Source of the DNA: Haloarcula rubra
GTDB lineage: Archaea; Halobacteriota; Halobacteria; Halobacteriales; Haloarculaceae
Length of the DNA stretch: 64,000 nt
Reading direction: 5' to 3'
Assembly: GCF_019599465.1 (NCBI RefSeq)
Contig: NZ_RKLR01000001.1
Coordinates: 558,001 to 622,000 of the forward strand
Positions 7,789 through 16,555 of the stretch are shown piece by piece. Both the position numbers and the translations under genes were made by a program. The notes below the pieces were generated by a model. The model was not told the origin of the DNA and ran no database searches. It saw only the letters and a list, made by a program, of their open reading frames with translations. How positions within the stretch are numbered: the stretch's first letter is position 1; every line of letters begins with the position of its first letter.

Positions 7789-9150
7789 ATGACGACGCGG
7801 TCGCTCGCGCTCGTCGGCCTCCTCCTCTCGGCCACAGTAGTCGGCGTCGGTCCGACGCTGGCCGCCCAGAGCGCGACCGTCGACGACGATAGCCTCCCGC
7901 TGGCGTCGGCCGAGCGACAGGTCGTCACCGGCGAGACGAGCGTCACGCCGGGGTCGGAACTGACCGTCCGCCTCCGGTCGACGGACTCCGACGCGCCGTT
8001 CCTCCGCCAGCAGAGCGCTCGCGTCGCCGAGGACGGCAGTTTCGCCGCCGTCTTCGACATGAGTAGCACCCCGCCCAACACGACCTACCGACTGACCGTG
8101 CTCTACGACGGCCAGACCCTCACCGAACGCGAGGAACGGATCGTCGCCTGTGACGGCGACTGCGCCGACCCGGTCCCGGAGACGCCGACCCCGACGCCGG
8201 CACCCAGCGGCGACGCCGCCGTGCAGGTGACACAGGGCGACGTCGCCGAGATCCCGGTCGCGATGGACGGCACCGAGACGGCGGTGTTCTCTATCGGCGG
8301 CGACGACGTCAACTACCTCGTCAACGCGTCGCTGACCGACGGCGACGGCGACGGCACCGTGACGGTCCGGTTCGACACCGCGAACGCCGGGACGGACGGC
8401 GAGACGCTGTCGACCGCCGACGCCGACGACTCGCTGACGGTCACGCACGAGGAACCCGACCTGCCGTCGACGCTCGACCCCGCCGCCTACGAGTACCGCG
8501 TCTTCTACGGCGACGGCACGGGCGACGGCGCCGACGCCGTGGGGACGCTCCTCGTCGAGTCCGACGACGCACCCGACGAGCAGTTCGACGTCGACGAGGC
8601 CCCCGAGTTCGGCTTCGAGCGGAGCGTCTACCGGGCCCGACAGGGTGAGACGGCCCGGCTGACCGTCGTCCTCGCGGACGCCGAGGCCGCGACGGTGTCC
8701 ATCGGCGGGCGCGAGAGCGGCTACGAGATAAACGCGACCGTCCGCGACGGCGACGGCGACGGCACCGTGACGCTCCTGTTCGACACGGCGGCGGCCGGCC
8801 ACGACGGGCCGACGCTCGGGACCGCCGCCGACGCCGACTCGGTGGCGGTCGAACCCGGGTCGGAGGTAGCGCTGGACACGCGCCTCGACGCGACCGACTA
8901 CGACCTCACGCTGTACCGTGGGGCTGGCGTGAGCGACGACGTGGCCGACATCGGGACCCTCTCCGTGCAGGCCGGCGAGGAATTCACGAGCGACCGCGGG
9001 CCGACGGCGACCATCGTGGATGGTCCGACGGACAGGAACGACACGCAGTCCCTCTCTGGGCTCCCGCTGGGCCCCGGGAGCATCGCACTCGGTGTCGGCG
9101 GCCTCGTCGCCATCGCCGGCCTCGGCATCGTCCTCCGGCCTCTCTTGTAA
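7789..9150 (+). CDS. exported surface protein with two tandem repeats and C-terminal anchor
   Basis: A 453-residue predicted surface protein. Starting at MTTRSLALVGLLL gives a clean Sec signal peptide cut after about residue 26. Two related segments of about 110 residues (roughly 145-255 and 285-395) share the pattern IGG...NA...DGDGDGTVT..FDT and end with a GTL strand, resembling the Ig-like BGTF-type repeats of haloarchaeal surface proteins. A threonine/proline-rich linker (TPTPTPAPSG) precedes them. A hydrophobic C-terminal helix of about 22 residues anchors it. No sortase or PGF-type motif is seen. Likely an S-layer-associated or adhesive protein. Confidence 0.75.
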   Translation: MTTRSLALVGLLLSATVVGVGPTLAAQSATVDDDSLPLASAERQVVTGETSVTPGSELTVRLRSTDSDAPFLRQQSARVAEDGSFAAVFDMSSTPPNTTYRLTVLYDGQTLTEREERIVACDGDCADPVPETPTPTPAPSGDAAVQVTQGDVAEIPVAMDGTETAVFSIGGDDVNYLVNASLTDGDGDGTVTVRFDTANAGTDGETLSTADADDSLTVTHEEPDLPSTLDPAAYEYRVFYGDGTGDGADAVGTLLVESDDAPDEQFDVDEAPEFGFERSVYRARQGETARLTVVLADAEAATVSIGGRESGYEINATVRDGDGDGTVTLLFDTAAAGHDGPTLGTAADADSVAVEPGSEVALDTRLDATDYDLTLYRGAGVSDDVADIGTLSVQAGEEFTSDRGPTATIVDGPTDRNDTQSLSGLPLGPGSIALGVGGLVAIAGLGIVLRPLL

Positions 9151-9221
9151 CCGACGTGGCGCTGTCGTTTTTCGCCGGATGCTCGCGAGCGACCGCCCGC
9201 CGAGTCGGCGGCCCGCCGCCG

Positions 9222-9848
9222 TCAGTTCGGGCCCGCGTCCCGTCGTCCCAGCGTGAGTGCGACGACCGCCAGTAGCGTGAGACAGCCGAAGAAGAAGAGC
9301 AGACCGGGTTCGGCCACCTCGAAGACGAACCACGCTATCGACCCCGCAGGGTCCGTCTGCGGCGCGTTCGGGCTCGCTGGGCCGAGGACGCCGCCAGCGG
9401 CGTGGTTGGCGATGGACTCGGCCCCCCACTGGACGAACAGACTCGCGAGGCCCAACAGGCCGACGCCGGCGACCACGTCGGTCAGCGACTGCCGGAGTCG
9501 GGGCCGCAGGTCGTGGTTCCCGACCAGCACGATGGGGTCGCTGGCGGGGCCGTAGACGGTCATCTCGTTGCCCTTCTCCGAGTACACCGTGTCGATGGAC
9601 TCGACGAGGCCCGCCGCTTCGAGGTTCGAGAGGTGGTAGTGGACGTTCTGGACGGAGGTGTCACACCGCCGCGCTATCTCCGAAGCCGTCCCGGGCTGGT
9701 CGAACAGGGTCCGATACAGCGCCCGGCCCGTGTCCGAGGAGAGCGCGTCCAACACCTCGTCGGTGTCGGCGTCGTCGACGTCGAGCACGCGCGGTCGCTC
9801 GTCGGGCGTCCCCGTTCGTTCCTGTATCCGGTCGATGAGTCCCGACAT
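9222..9848 (-). CDS. membrane-anchored ArsR-like winged-helix regulator
   Basis: A 208-residue protein with an N-terminal winged helix of the ArsR type (about residues 30-105; the recognition region reads GTASEIARRCDTSVQNVHYH) followed by two transmembrane segments near 120-140 and 170-200. Such proteins bind DNA while tethered to the membrane, coupling a membrane or envelope signal to transcription. It faces the surface-protein gene end to end and lies 62 bp downstream of the subtilase gene on the same strand. Targets are unknown. Upstream, an AT-rich GATTTTAAGC stretch around 9895-9905 may be its promoter. Confidence 0.8.
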   Translation of the reverse strand: MSGLIDRIQERTGTPDERPRVLDVDDADTDEVLDALSSDTGRALYRTLFDQPGTASEIARRCDTSVQNVHYHLSNLEAAGLVESIDTVYSEKGNEMTVYGPASDPIVLVGNHDLRPRLRQSLTDVVAGVGLLGLASLFVQWGAESIANHAAGGVLGPASPNAPQTDPAGSIAWFVFEVAEPGLLFFFGCLTLLAVVALTLGRRDAGPN

Positions 9849-9909
9849 CGTCTCTACGACGACGTGGTAGGCCCACCAGTATAGCCGTTTGGCAGGCTTA
9901 AAATCGCGT

Positions 9910-11247
9910 TTAACCGCCGGCCGTCTCGTTCTCGGCGGCCCTGACGGCGGCCCGCGGGTCGACCAACCCGTGTCCCGACGCGTAGTCGGCCCCCGGAGGC
10001 CCGACGTCGCGGGCGGTCAGTTCCAGCAGGAGTTCGACGTGGCGCGGCGACAGCGACTCGTCAGCCTCGAGGAGGAGCGCCGCCATCGCGCCGACGTAGG
10101 GGGCCGCCGCCGACGAGCCGACGAAGCCGCTCTCGGTCAGGTCGGCGAACCGGCGGTCCGGCGCCACCACGTCGACGCCGGGCCGGCCGTCCAGCGTCGG
10201 ACCGCGCGAACTGAACGGTTCGACGCGGTCGACCCGCGTGTCGTACGCGCCGACGGTGAAGACGCCACGTGCGGTGCCCGGCGCGACGACGCTCCCACTG
10301 GCCCGCGCCCGCGAGAACTCGTGGGTCGGCGAGACGAGGCGGAGGCGTGCGCCGGTCGGGTCGGTGGGCCCGCGGACCACGAGGAAGTACCGCCCCGGCG
10401 AGACGTCGGCGACGATGCGCTCGTTGGGCACGTCGTCGGCCGGGTACGGCTGTGAGCGGGCGACCAGTCGTGTCGCCGTCCCGTTGGTCCAGTACAGTTC
10501 GGCCGTGTAGTCCTCGTCGGCGTGGGCGCGGTCCCACGAGAGCCAGACGGTCACGTCCGTCCCGCCGCCGATAGCGGTGCGTCGCACGGGCGTCCCGTCG
10601 TCGCGGTCGAACACCACGGTCCCGTTCTCGCTCCCGGCGGCGTCGTAGGTGCCCCGCCAGTGGGCGGCGGCGAGGTTGCCCGCCGGCGCGACGAACACCG
10701 TCCCCGCGTCGGCCGCTCGCTGAGCGACGCGTGCGGCCTCGCCGCTCCCGTCGCCGGGGTGGCCGTAGAACGACACCGGCGCGACGATCACGTCGACGCC
10801 CTCGCGCCTGAGCCACCGGACGGCCTGCCGGTAGCCGTCGATGCCGTCGACGCGGGCCAGATACAGCGTCGCGTCCGGCGCCGTCCGGGCGACCACCGTC
10901 GCCGCGGCCGTGCCGTGAGCGGTCTGACCGTCGTCGACGGTCCCCGTCCCGAACGCACGCGCGGCCCGTACCGAGCGAGTCAGCGGTGCCCGGTCGGTGT
11001 CGAACCCCGTCACGTCGACGACGCCGACGGAGACGTTCTCGCCGGTCAGGCCCCGCTCGTGGAGACTGGCCAACCCCCGCCCGCCCGTCGCCACCTCGTC
11101 GGCGTCGGTCGGTGGGGTCGTCACAGGTCGGTCGGACGTGGGCGGTGCCGGGCTGGTCGGCACCGTCGTCGCGAGCGCCCCCAGCACGGCCGTGAGCGCG
11201 AGGACTGCGAGCGCCGTCGCGGCGAGCGCGGCGCGTCGGTCAGCCAT
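9910..11247 (-). CDS. subtilisin-like serine protease (S8)
   Basis: A 445-residue subtilase with an N-terminal membrane or signal helix (MADRRAALAATALAVLALTA). The triad is recognisable: Asp in SVGVVDVTGFD, His in AHGTAAATVV, Ser in VGSSAAAPYVGAMAALL, and the oxyanion Asn in APAGN. The serine motif GSSAAAP is slightly changed from the usual GTSMAAP. An insert of about 100 residues between the oxyanion and serine motifs resembles a beta-rich pre-peptidase domain. The chosen ATG overlaps the last codons of the upstream lipoprotein gene by 8 bases, indicating translational coupling; an upstream in-frame start would lack a leading signal helix. Confidence 0.85.
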   Translation of the reverse strand: MADRRAALAATALAVLALTAVLGALATTVPTSPAPPTSDRPVTTPPTDADEVATGGRGLASLHERGLTGENVSVGVVDVTGFDTDRAPLTRSVRAARAFGTGTVDDGQTAHGTAAATVVARTAPDATLYLARVDGIDGYRQAVRWLRREGVDVIVAPVSFYGHPGDGSGEAARVAQRAADAGTVFVAPAGNLAAAHWRGTYDAAGSENGTVVFDRDDGTPVRRTAIGGGTDVTVWLSWDRAHADEDYTAELYWTNGTATRLVARSQPYPADDVPNERIVADVSPGRYFLVVRGPTDPTGARLRLVSPTHEFSRARASGSVVAPGTARGVFTVGAYDTRVDRVEPFSSRGPTLDGRPGVDVVAPDRRFADLTESGFVGSSAAAPYVGAMAALLLEADESLSPRHVELLLELTARDVGPPGADYASGHGLVDPRAAVRAAENETAGG

Positions 11248-12007
11248 CGGCCACCTCCACGTCGGCGCGTGTGTCGGGAACCCACGCCGGCCGTGAGACG
11301 GCGACGGCACCGGTCCGGGCCAGTCGGTAGCCGTACGAGTAGGTCCGCGTCTGCCGGCCCCACTTGTTGCGCTCGACGATGACCAGCGTCGCCGAGAACG
11401 CCGTCACCCGGCCGTCGGCGGTCACGACGGCTCGCGCCTCGTAGCGGACCGTGTCCGCCTCCAGTGGCTCGCCGTCCGGCGGGGTGTAGGTGGTGGTCGA
11501 GAGGACGTACCGCTCGGGTGTGCCGGACTCGACGGCGGCGACGCGGTACTGGCCGGCCGCCAGCCACCGTTCGAGGCGGGCCGTACGGTACCGCGCCGTC
11601 GGCCCCACGCCATCGACGCGGTCAGTTCGGCCGGTGGCGGGGACGTGCCGGAACCCACCGCCGTCCACGACCCACCGCTCGACGCGTCGCTCGGTCCCGT
11701 CACTGCCCGTGACCGTCCGCCGCCAGAGCGTGCCGTTCCCGTCGGTCAGCGTCCGCGTGCGGGCGGTCCGGTTCGGCTCGCCCGGCACGCTGCTCCGGCG
11801 CACCCACGTCGTCGCGAGGTCGACGCCGACGCCGTCGAGCGACCGTTCGTGGGCCCGGACGAGCGCCGTCGCGTTCGCGATACCGTCGTCGACGCCCGGC
11901 GGCGCTGCTCCGGTCGTCTCGGCGCGCTCCGTCCCCGGGGCACCGAAGCCGACACAGCCGGTCGCGACGACGAGGAGGCCGACCACCGCCACCCGAAGCG
12001 ACGCCAT
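11240..12007 (-). CDS. lipoprotein of unknown function, coupled to a subtilase
   Basis: A 255-residue predicted lipoprotein. MASLRVAVVGLLVVATGCVGF gives a short hydrophobic segment and lipobox VATGC at Cys18. The remainder is beta-rich and resembles haloarchaeal lipoproteins of the DUF7537 kind, though I hold that family name loosely. The stop codon lies 8 bases inside the downstream subtilase gene, so the two are an operon; the lipoprotein could be a substrate, inhibitor or targeting partner. Its promoter lies in the 111-bp divergent spacer shared with the next lipoprotein. Confidence 0.7.
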   Translation of the reverse strand: MASLRVAVVGLLVVATGCVGFGAPGTERAETTGAAPPGVDDGIANATALVRAHERSLDGVGVDLATTWVRRSSVPGEPNRTARTRTLTDGNGTLWRRTVTGSDGTERRVERWVVDGGGFRHVPATGRTDRVDGVGPTARYRTARLERWLAAGQYRVAAVESGTPERYVLSTTTYTPPDGEPLEADTVRYEARAVVTADGRVTAFSATLVIVERNKWGRQTRTYSYGYRLARTGAVAVSRPAWVPDTRADVEVADG

Positions 12008-12118
12008 CGTCCGGGTCGTCGACCCCCGGGACCTAATGTCCACGGCTGGCTCAAAGCGCGATTGTAGTGTCGTGTCGCGGCCGGTAGGTTTAGGCCATCC
12101 CACTCGAACTCGCATCCG

Positions 12119-13084
12119 ATGCCCTCCACTAGTCGCCGCGCGTTCCTCGGTGCGACGGCCGCCGGCCTCGCCGGCCTCGCGGGCTGTGACTCGCTCGGGT
12201 CGAGCGAGCCGACCGTCGAGTTGACGCTGCACGTCGACCGACTCGACCGCCCGCTGGCCGAGACGTTGCTCTGGACCCCGCCCGAGCGCGACGACCACCC
12301 CGTCCAGCGGACCAGACGCCGAGCGGTGGCCGCCGCCGTCGACGGCGAGCGGGTCAGCACCTACGGGTACGGCGTCGTCCCCGACGGCGAGTACGTCGAG
12401 CGCGACGGCCGCTACTACCTCCTGCACGACGTGATTACCGGCAGCGAACGCATCGAGCGGTCGGTGCTGCGTCTGTCGTGGGTCGGCCGCGTCGACTCCG
12501 AAGCGACGCCCGAGGGGACGCCGCGGGAGGCCCTGCCGGAGTACGACCAGAACGCGGTGATGCCGGCGTTCTTCGCGGCCAGAGTGCGGGAGTTCGACGG
12601 CGGCGCCCCGTGGAGCCTCGTCGAACAGGGCGGGTTCGTCTATCGGCACCTCGACGAGGCCGAGAGCGAACTGGCGCCCGACCCCGAACACGACTACGTC
12701 GTCGTCCACGGGACGGTGCTGGAAGTCTCGGTGACACAGGAGCGCCTCGTCGAACCCGAGCACACGGGCTTCGCGACGGCGGTGGCCGACAGCGCCGCGG
12801 CCTTCGACGAGGTGGCCGACGCCGCCGCCGTGGAACTGCGCCTCGCGCCCGACGACCTCGGTCCCGACGCCCGGGACCTGTTCGAGCGCGTCCGGGGCGT
12901 GGAGCAGTACAGCGAGACGAAGCCCCTCTCGGCGGCCTTCGAGTCGCTGGTCGGGGCGCTCCGGCTGCGCGACGCGCTCGACTGTTCCCCGGAGAACTGT
13001 CGCCCGAGGATGTACGAGACGGAGTATCTCGCCTACGACGGCGAGTACTACGATTGCGCGCTCTACATCAACGTCACCGAGTAG
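12119..13084 (+). CDS. Tat-exported lipoprotein, unknown function
   Basis: A 321-residue protein starting MPSTSRRAFLGATAAGLAG, a twin-arginine signal (SRRAFLG) with lipobox LAGLAGC at Cys23. The mature part is acidic, with four cysteines of its own near the C-terminus region (DCSPENCRP and YDCALY). No family is recognised. It is transcribed away from the other lipoprotein/subtilase pair and its last 22 bases overlap a small membrane-protein ORF on the other strand. Confidence 0.75.
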   Translation: MPSTSRRAFLGATAAGLAGLAGCDSLGSSEPTVELTLHVDRLDRPLAETLLWTPPERDDHPVQRTRRRAVAAAVDGERVSTYGYGVVPDGEYVERDGRYYLLHDVITGSERIERSVLRLSWVGRVDSEATPEGTPREALPEYDQNAVMPAFFAARVREFDGGAPWSLVEQGGFVYRHLDEAESELAPDPEHDYVVVHGTVLEVSVTQERLVEPEHTGFATAVADSAAAFDEVADAAAVELRLAPDDLGPDARDLFERVRGVEQYSETKPLSAAFESLVGALRLRDALDCSPENCRPRMYETEYLAYDGEYYDCALYINVTE

Positions 13085-13248
13085 GGGCGTCGCGCTCGCC
13101 CCAGACGAGCGGCCACGGCGATGGCGACGCCGACCACCGGCGTGAGGACGGCAGCCGTCGTCAGCGTCGCGGCGGCGGCGGTGACGGCCAGCGAGACCAG
13201 CGTGACGACCATCCGGAGACGGAGGGCACGGTCGGGAGACCAGTCCAT
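13063..13248 (-). CDS. 61-aa membrane ORF resembling an HtpX-type N-terminus
   Basis: A 61-residue ORF, MDWSPDRALRLRMVVTLVSL onward, with one long or two short hydrophobic segments and an arginine-rich tail. The opening is reminiscent of haloarchaeal HtpX-like M48 proteases, which begin with a short charged stretch and a membrane helix, but the protease domain is absent. It is either a small membrane protein or a truncated remnant. It overlaps the convergent lipoprotein gene by 22 bases and sits 46 bp downstream of the lipid-kinase gene. Codon composition looks coding; confidence is limited by length. Confidence 0.4.
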   Translation of the reverse strand: MDWSPDRALRLRMVVTLVSLAVTAAAATLTTAAVLTPVVGVAIAVAARLGRARRPYSVTLM

Positions 13249-13294
13249 GCCGGGTCGTCGAGAGAGCGGCGGAACAAATCGGGCGGCGTCCGCG

Positions 13295-14197
13295 TCAGGT
13301 CGGATTCGGCTCGTAGGACGGCCCCACGCGGAGGTCGAGCGTTCGCTCGGCCACCGTGACGTCCAGCGTCTCGTGTTCGGCGAGCTCGCCGTCGCGGCTG
13401 AAGGTGACCGGGTCGCCGTGACCCTCGATGGAGATGTCTCGGGCGCGGACGTGCGTGACGCCCTCCGTGTCGCGCGCGAGCAGTCGGTGGCCGATGGCCT
13501 CGGCGACGAGGTTGCCGGCCGGCATCCGCTCGACGATGGCGACGTCCAGCAGGCCGTCCTCCATGTCGGCCTGTCCGCCACGTTCCACGAACTTGCGGGC
13601 GTTGCCCACGAGGAGACACGTCGCCTCGCCGGACCACGTGAACGGCCCGTCCTCGCCGACGGCCTCGATAGAGAGGTCCAGTCCCTCGAACTCGAACGCC
13701 TCCTGTGCGCCGGTGATGAGGAAGGCGAGCGTCCCGAAGCGACCCTTCAGGTCGCCCGAGGTGGCGACGCTGGCGTCCGCCGGGAGGCCGGCGATACAGG
13801 AGACGAGAAACGGTTCCCCGTCGGCGACGCCGACGTCGACGGTCCGCGTCTCGCCGGTGTCGGCCACCTCGACGCCGTGCTGGAGGTCCGTGACGCCGAT
13901 GGTCCCCGCGAGCAGGTTCGCCGTCCCGGCGGGGACGACGCTGAGCGTCACCTCGTCGAGGTGGTCGGCGTCGTGGAGGCCACGGACCACCTCGTTGATG
14001 GTGCCGTCGCCGCCACAGACCGCGACTTCGGCGACGTCGTCCGCGCCCGCCCGCCGACCGAACGCGACGGCGTCGCCGGCACCCTGCGTCTCCTCGACGG
14101 CGAACCCGCGGGCCCGCATCAGTCGCTCGACGTAGTCGGCGTGCTCACCGTCACCGCTCACGGGGTTGACGATGCACCGACGGAACCCGTCTTGCAT
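13295..14197 (-). CDS. diacylglycerol/lipid kinase family protein
   Basis: A 300-residue member of the DAGK catalytic-domain (YegS/LCB5) family, which phosphorylates lipid hydroxyl groups at the membrane with ATP. The signature CGGDGTINEVVRGL is at about residues 60-75, preceded by RCIVNPVSG near the N-terminus and followed by VVPAGTANLLAGTIG. Length matches the family. The chosen ATG at 14197 gives the standard N-terminus; the open frame extends much further upstream but is non-coding in character. It is divergent from a GNAT gene. The lipid substrate in an archaeon is unknown. Confidence 0.88.
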   Translation of the reverse strand: MQDGFRRCIVNPVSGDGEHADYVERLMRARGFAVEETQGAGDAVAFGRRAGADDVAEVAVCGGDGTINEVVRGLHDADHLDEVTLSVVPAGTANLLAGTIGVTDLQHGVEVADTGETRTVDVGVADGEPFLVSCIAGLPADASVATSGDLKGRFGTLAFLITGAQEAFEFEGLDLSIEAVGEDGPFTWSGEATCLLVGNARKFVERGGQADMEDGLLDVAIVERMPAGNLVAEAIGHRLLARDTEGVTHVRARDISIEGHGDPVTFSRDGELAEHETLDVTVAERTLDLRVGPSYEPNPT

Positions 14198-14299
14198 ATC
14201 CGGACCGTGAGGCTTCCGGCACTTAGTTGCCCGGTTGTCGGTGCCCACCCTGCCGCAGTCACAGCCTACAACCCCGTCCGTGCCGTCGGGACGATAGAG

Positions 14300-14848
14300 A
14301 TGAGCGACCTGCGCATCCGCCGGTACGACCCACGGGACGCAGACGCGGTGTGGGACCTCCACGAGTGGGCGATGGGGGAGACGGGGACCGACCCCGACGA
14401 CGTACCCGGCACCGAGGACCTGCGGGACGTCGAGGCGTCGTATCTCGACACCGGCGGGACATTCCTCGTCGGCGTCCTCGACGGCGACGACGCCGCGGCG
14501 TCGCCCGACGCCGACCGTTCCCCGCCGTCCGTCCACGACGGCGTCGTCGTGGCGATGGGCGGCCTCCTCCCGAACGAGGCGGGCCACGCCGACGAGCGCA
14601 CCGTCCCGGGCGCGGCGGAACTCCACCGGATGCGGGTCGCACCGACCCACCAGCGCCGCGGTTACGGGCACGCACTGCTCGCCCGACTGGAAGCCGCGGC
14701 CGCCGACCTCGGCTACGAGACGCTCCTGGCGACGACGGCACGCACCCAACCCGCGGCCGTCGAGTTCTATCGCGACGAGGGGTACGAGCGAGTCGGCGAG
14801 TCGACGGTCGCGGGCTACGAACTCGTCCACTTCGAGAGACGACTGTGA
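14300..14848 (+). CDS. GNAT acetyltransferase
   Basis: A 182-residue GNAT-fold N-acetyltransferase. The acetyl-CoA binding segment RMRVAPTHQRRGYGHALLARL has the V.P..RRGYG pattern, and the C-terminal AVEFYRDEGYERVGE is typical. The substrate cannot be inferred. It starts 102 bp from the divergent lipid kinase and ends three bases before the facing PH-like gene. Confidence 0.85.
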   Translation: MSDLRIRRYDPRDADAVWDLHEWAMGETGTDPDDVPGTEDLRDVEASYLDTGGTFLVGVLDGDDAAASPDADRSPPSVHDGVVVAMGGLLPNEAGHADERTVPGAAELHRMRVAPTHQRRGYGHALLARLEAAAADLGYETLLATTARTQPAAVEFYRDEGYERVGESTVAGYELVHFERRL

Positions 14849-14851
14849 GCC

Positions 14852-15235
14852 TCAGCCACGTGTTCGTTCGAGAATCGCGTCACGGACCGCTCTGGCGTCC
14901 TCGCGGCTTCCGCGCCCGAAGTGGACCGTGTTCGGGTTGACGGGGTCGCTCAGGAGGCCGCCCGCGTCCACGTCGACGCCGGTCTGCTCTATCTGGAGGT
15001 AGCCGATAGTGATGCCCTCGGAGTAGTCGACGCCGACGATCTCGGCGGTCGGAATCCGTCGGTCGTCGAACCGTGACCGCGAGACGCGCTCGACGACCAC
15101 TTCGTCCTCGTAGACGGCCACCGTGCCGTCTTGAAACCGTCCGACGACGACGGCATCGTCGTGGTCCCGGTCGGAGACCACGGCCTCGTCGCTCGCCTCG
15201 CTACCGTCGTCGCGGCGCCACGGAAGCCGGACCAT
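14852..15235 (-). CDS. small PH-like-domain protein, hypothetical
   Basis: A 127-residue acidic protein. The central part (DGTVAVYEDEVVVERVSRS through VGVDYSEGITIGYLQI) has the alternating strands of a bacterial-type PH domain, ending in an amphipathic helix (REDARAVRDAILERTRG). No signal peptide or membrane segment is present. The ATG at 15235 was chosen because the upstream extension is cysteine-rich and unlike coding sequence. Function unknown; PH-like domains of this sort are often found in small proteins read beside membrane genes. Confidence 0.6.
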   Translation of the reverse strand: MVRLPWRRDDGSEASDEAVVSDRDHDDAVVVGRFQDGTVAVYEDEVVVERVSRSRFDDRRIPTAEIVGVDYSEGITIGYLQIEQTGVDVDAGGLLSDPVNPNTVHFGRGSREDARAVRDAILERTRG

Positions 15236-15281
15236 TGCTGTCTGGTAGCACACTGCATCGCAAAAGCGTTCGCCCGCCGAC

Positions 15282-16448
15282 TCAGGACAGGTCGAACTTC
15301 TCGGCGGCGGTCTGCATGTCCTTGTCGCCGCGGCCACAGAGGTTGACGAGGATGGTGTCGTGGCGGTCCTCCTCGGCGAGTTTGATGGCGAGCGCGATGG
15401 CGTGGCTGGGTTCGAGCGCCGGGATGATGCCCTCGGCCTCGCTGAGTTCGCGGAAGGCCGCGAGCGCTTCCTCGTCCGTGATACCGTGGTACTCCGCCCG
15501 GCCGAGCGACTGGAGGGCCGCGTGTTCCGGGCCGACGGCCGGGTAGTCGAGACCGGCGCTGACCGAGTGGTTCTCCGTGTCCTCGTCGATGACGCGGGTC
15601 TTCATCCCCTGGAAAATCTGGGGGTCGTCGTTCTTCGTCGCCGACAGCGGTGCGGAGTGCTGGCCGGAGTCGAGTCCCTTGCCCGCCGGTTCCGCGCCGT
15701 ACAGCGCCACGTCGTCCTCCTTGAACGCGTGGAACAGGCCGATGGCGTTCGACCCGCCGCCGACGCAGGCGACGCAGGCGTCGGGCAGGTCGCCGTGCAG
15801 GTCCTGTATCTGCTCGCGGGCCTCCCGCCCGATGACCGACTGGAACTCGCGAACCATCCGCGGGAACGGGTCCGGGCCGACGGCGCTCCCGACGAGGTAG
15901 TGGGTCTCTTCGGTGTGCTCGACTAGGTCCTCCATCGCCGCGTCGACGGCCTCCGCGAGGCCCTCGTTGCCCCGCGTGACTTCCTCGACGTCGGCCCCCA
16001 TCAGGCGCATGCGGAAGACGTTCATCTCCTGGCGCTGCATGTCGCGCCGACCCATGTACACCGTCGTATCGAGGTCCAGCAACGCGCCGACCATCGCCGT
16101 CGCGGTGCCGTGCTGGCCGGCCCCAGTCTCCGCGATGAGACGGTCCTTCCCGGCCTTCTTCGCCAGCAGCGCCTGCCCGAGCGTGTTGTTGAGTTTGTGC
16201 GCGCCCCCGTGGAGCAAGTCCTCGTGCTTGAAGTAGATGTTCGCGTCGTAGCGCTCGCTCAACGTCTCGGCGTGGAACACCGGTGTCGGCCGGCCGCCGA
16301 AGTGCTCCAGCAGGTAGTCCAGTTCCTCGCGGAACGCCTCGTCGTCCCGCATCTCCTCGAACGCCGCGGCCAGTTCCGCGAGCGGTTCTTCGAGCGGTTC
16401 CGGGACGTGTCGACCTCCGAACTCCTCGAACTCTCCAGGTGAGGACAT
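15282..16448 (-). CDS. trpB: tryptophan synthase beta subunit, isolated
   Basis: A 388-residue TrpB, the PLP enzyme joining indole and serine to make tryptophan. GGAHKLNNTLGQ carries the Schiff-base lysine at about residue 85, AETGAGQHGTA the catalytic glutamate region, and VGGGSNAIG the phosphate-binding loop. Length is normal for the TrpB1 class. No trpA, trpC or other trp gene is in the window, so this copy stands alone. A TATA-like GCTTTTAGC about 27 bases upstream on the coding strand predicts a leaderless message; the alternative GTG start three codons upstream is less likely. Confidence 0.93.
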   Translation of the reverse strand: MSSPGEFEEFGGRHVPEPLEEPLAELAAAFEEMRDDEAFREELDYLLEHFGGRPTPVFHAETLSERYDANIYFKHEDLLHGGAHKLNNTLGQALLAKKAGKDRLIAETGAGQHGTATAMVGALLDLDTTVYMGRRDMQRQEMNVFRMRLMGADVEEVTRGNEGLAEAVDAAMEDLVEHTEETHYLVGSAVGPDPFPRMVREFQSVIGREAREQIQDLHGDLPDACVACVGGGSNAIGLFHAFKEDDVALYGAEPAGKGLDSGQHSAPLSATKNDDPQIFQGMKTRVIDEDTENHSVSAGLDYPAVGPEHAALQSLGRAEYHGITDEEALAAFRELSEAEGIIPALEPSHAIALAIKLAEEDRHDTILVNLCGRGDKDMQTAAEKFDLS

Positions 16449-16555
16449 GCGAGACACTGACGACCCGGCAAGCTAAAAGCTACTGCCGATTCCAGACCGG
16501 TGCATTGCATATCAATGTCGGGTTTTAACAAACTGCTTTCCTAACGAATGTTGTC

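Noticed and set aside
7630-9429. A 599-codon minus-strand frame over the surface-protein gene
   Set aside because: Mirror of the repeat-containing gene; the plus-strand product has a proper signal peptide, repeats and an anchor.
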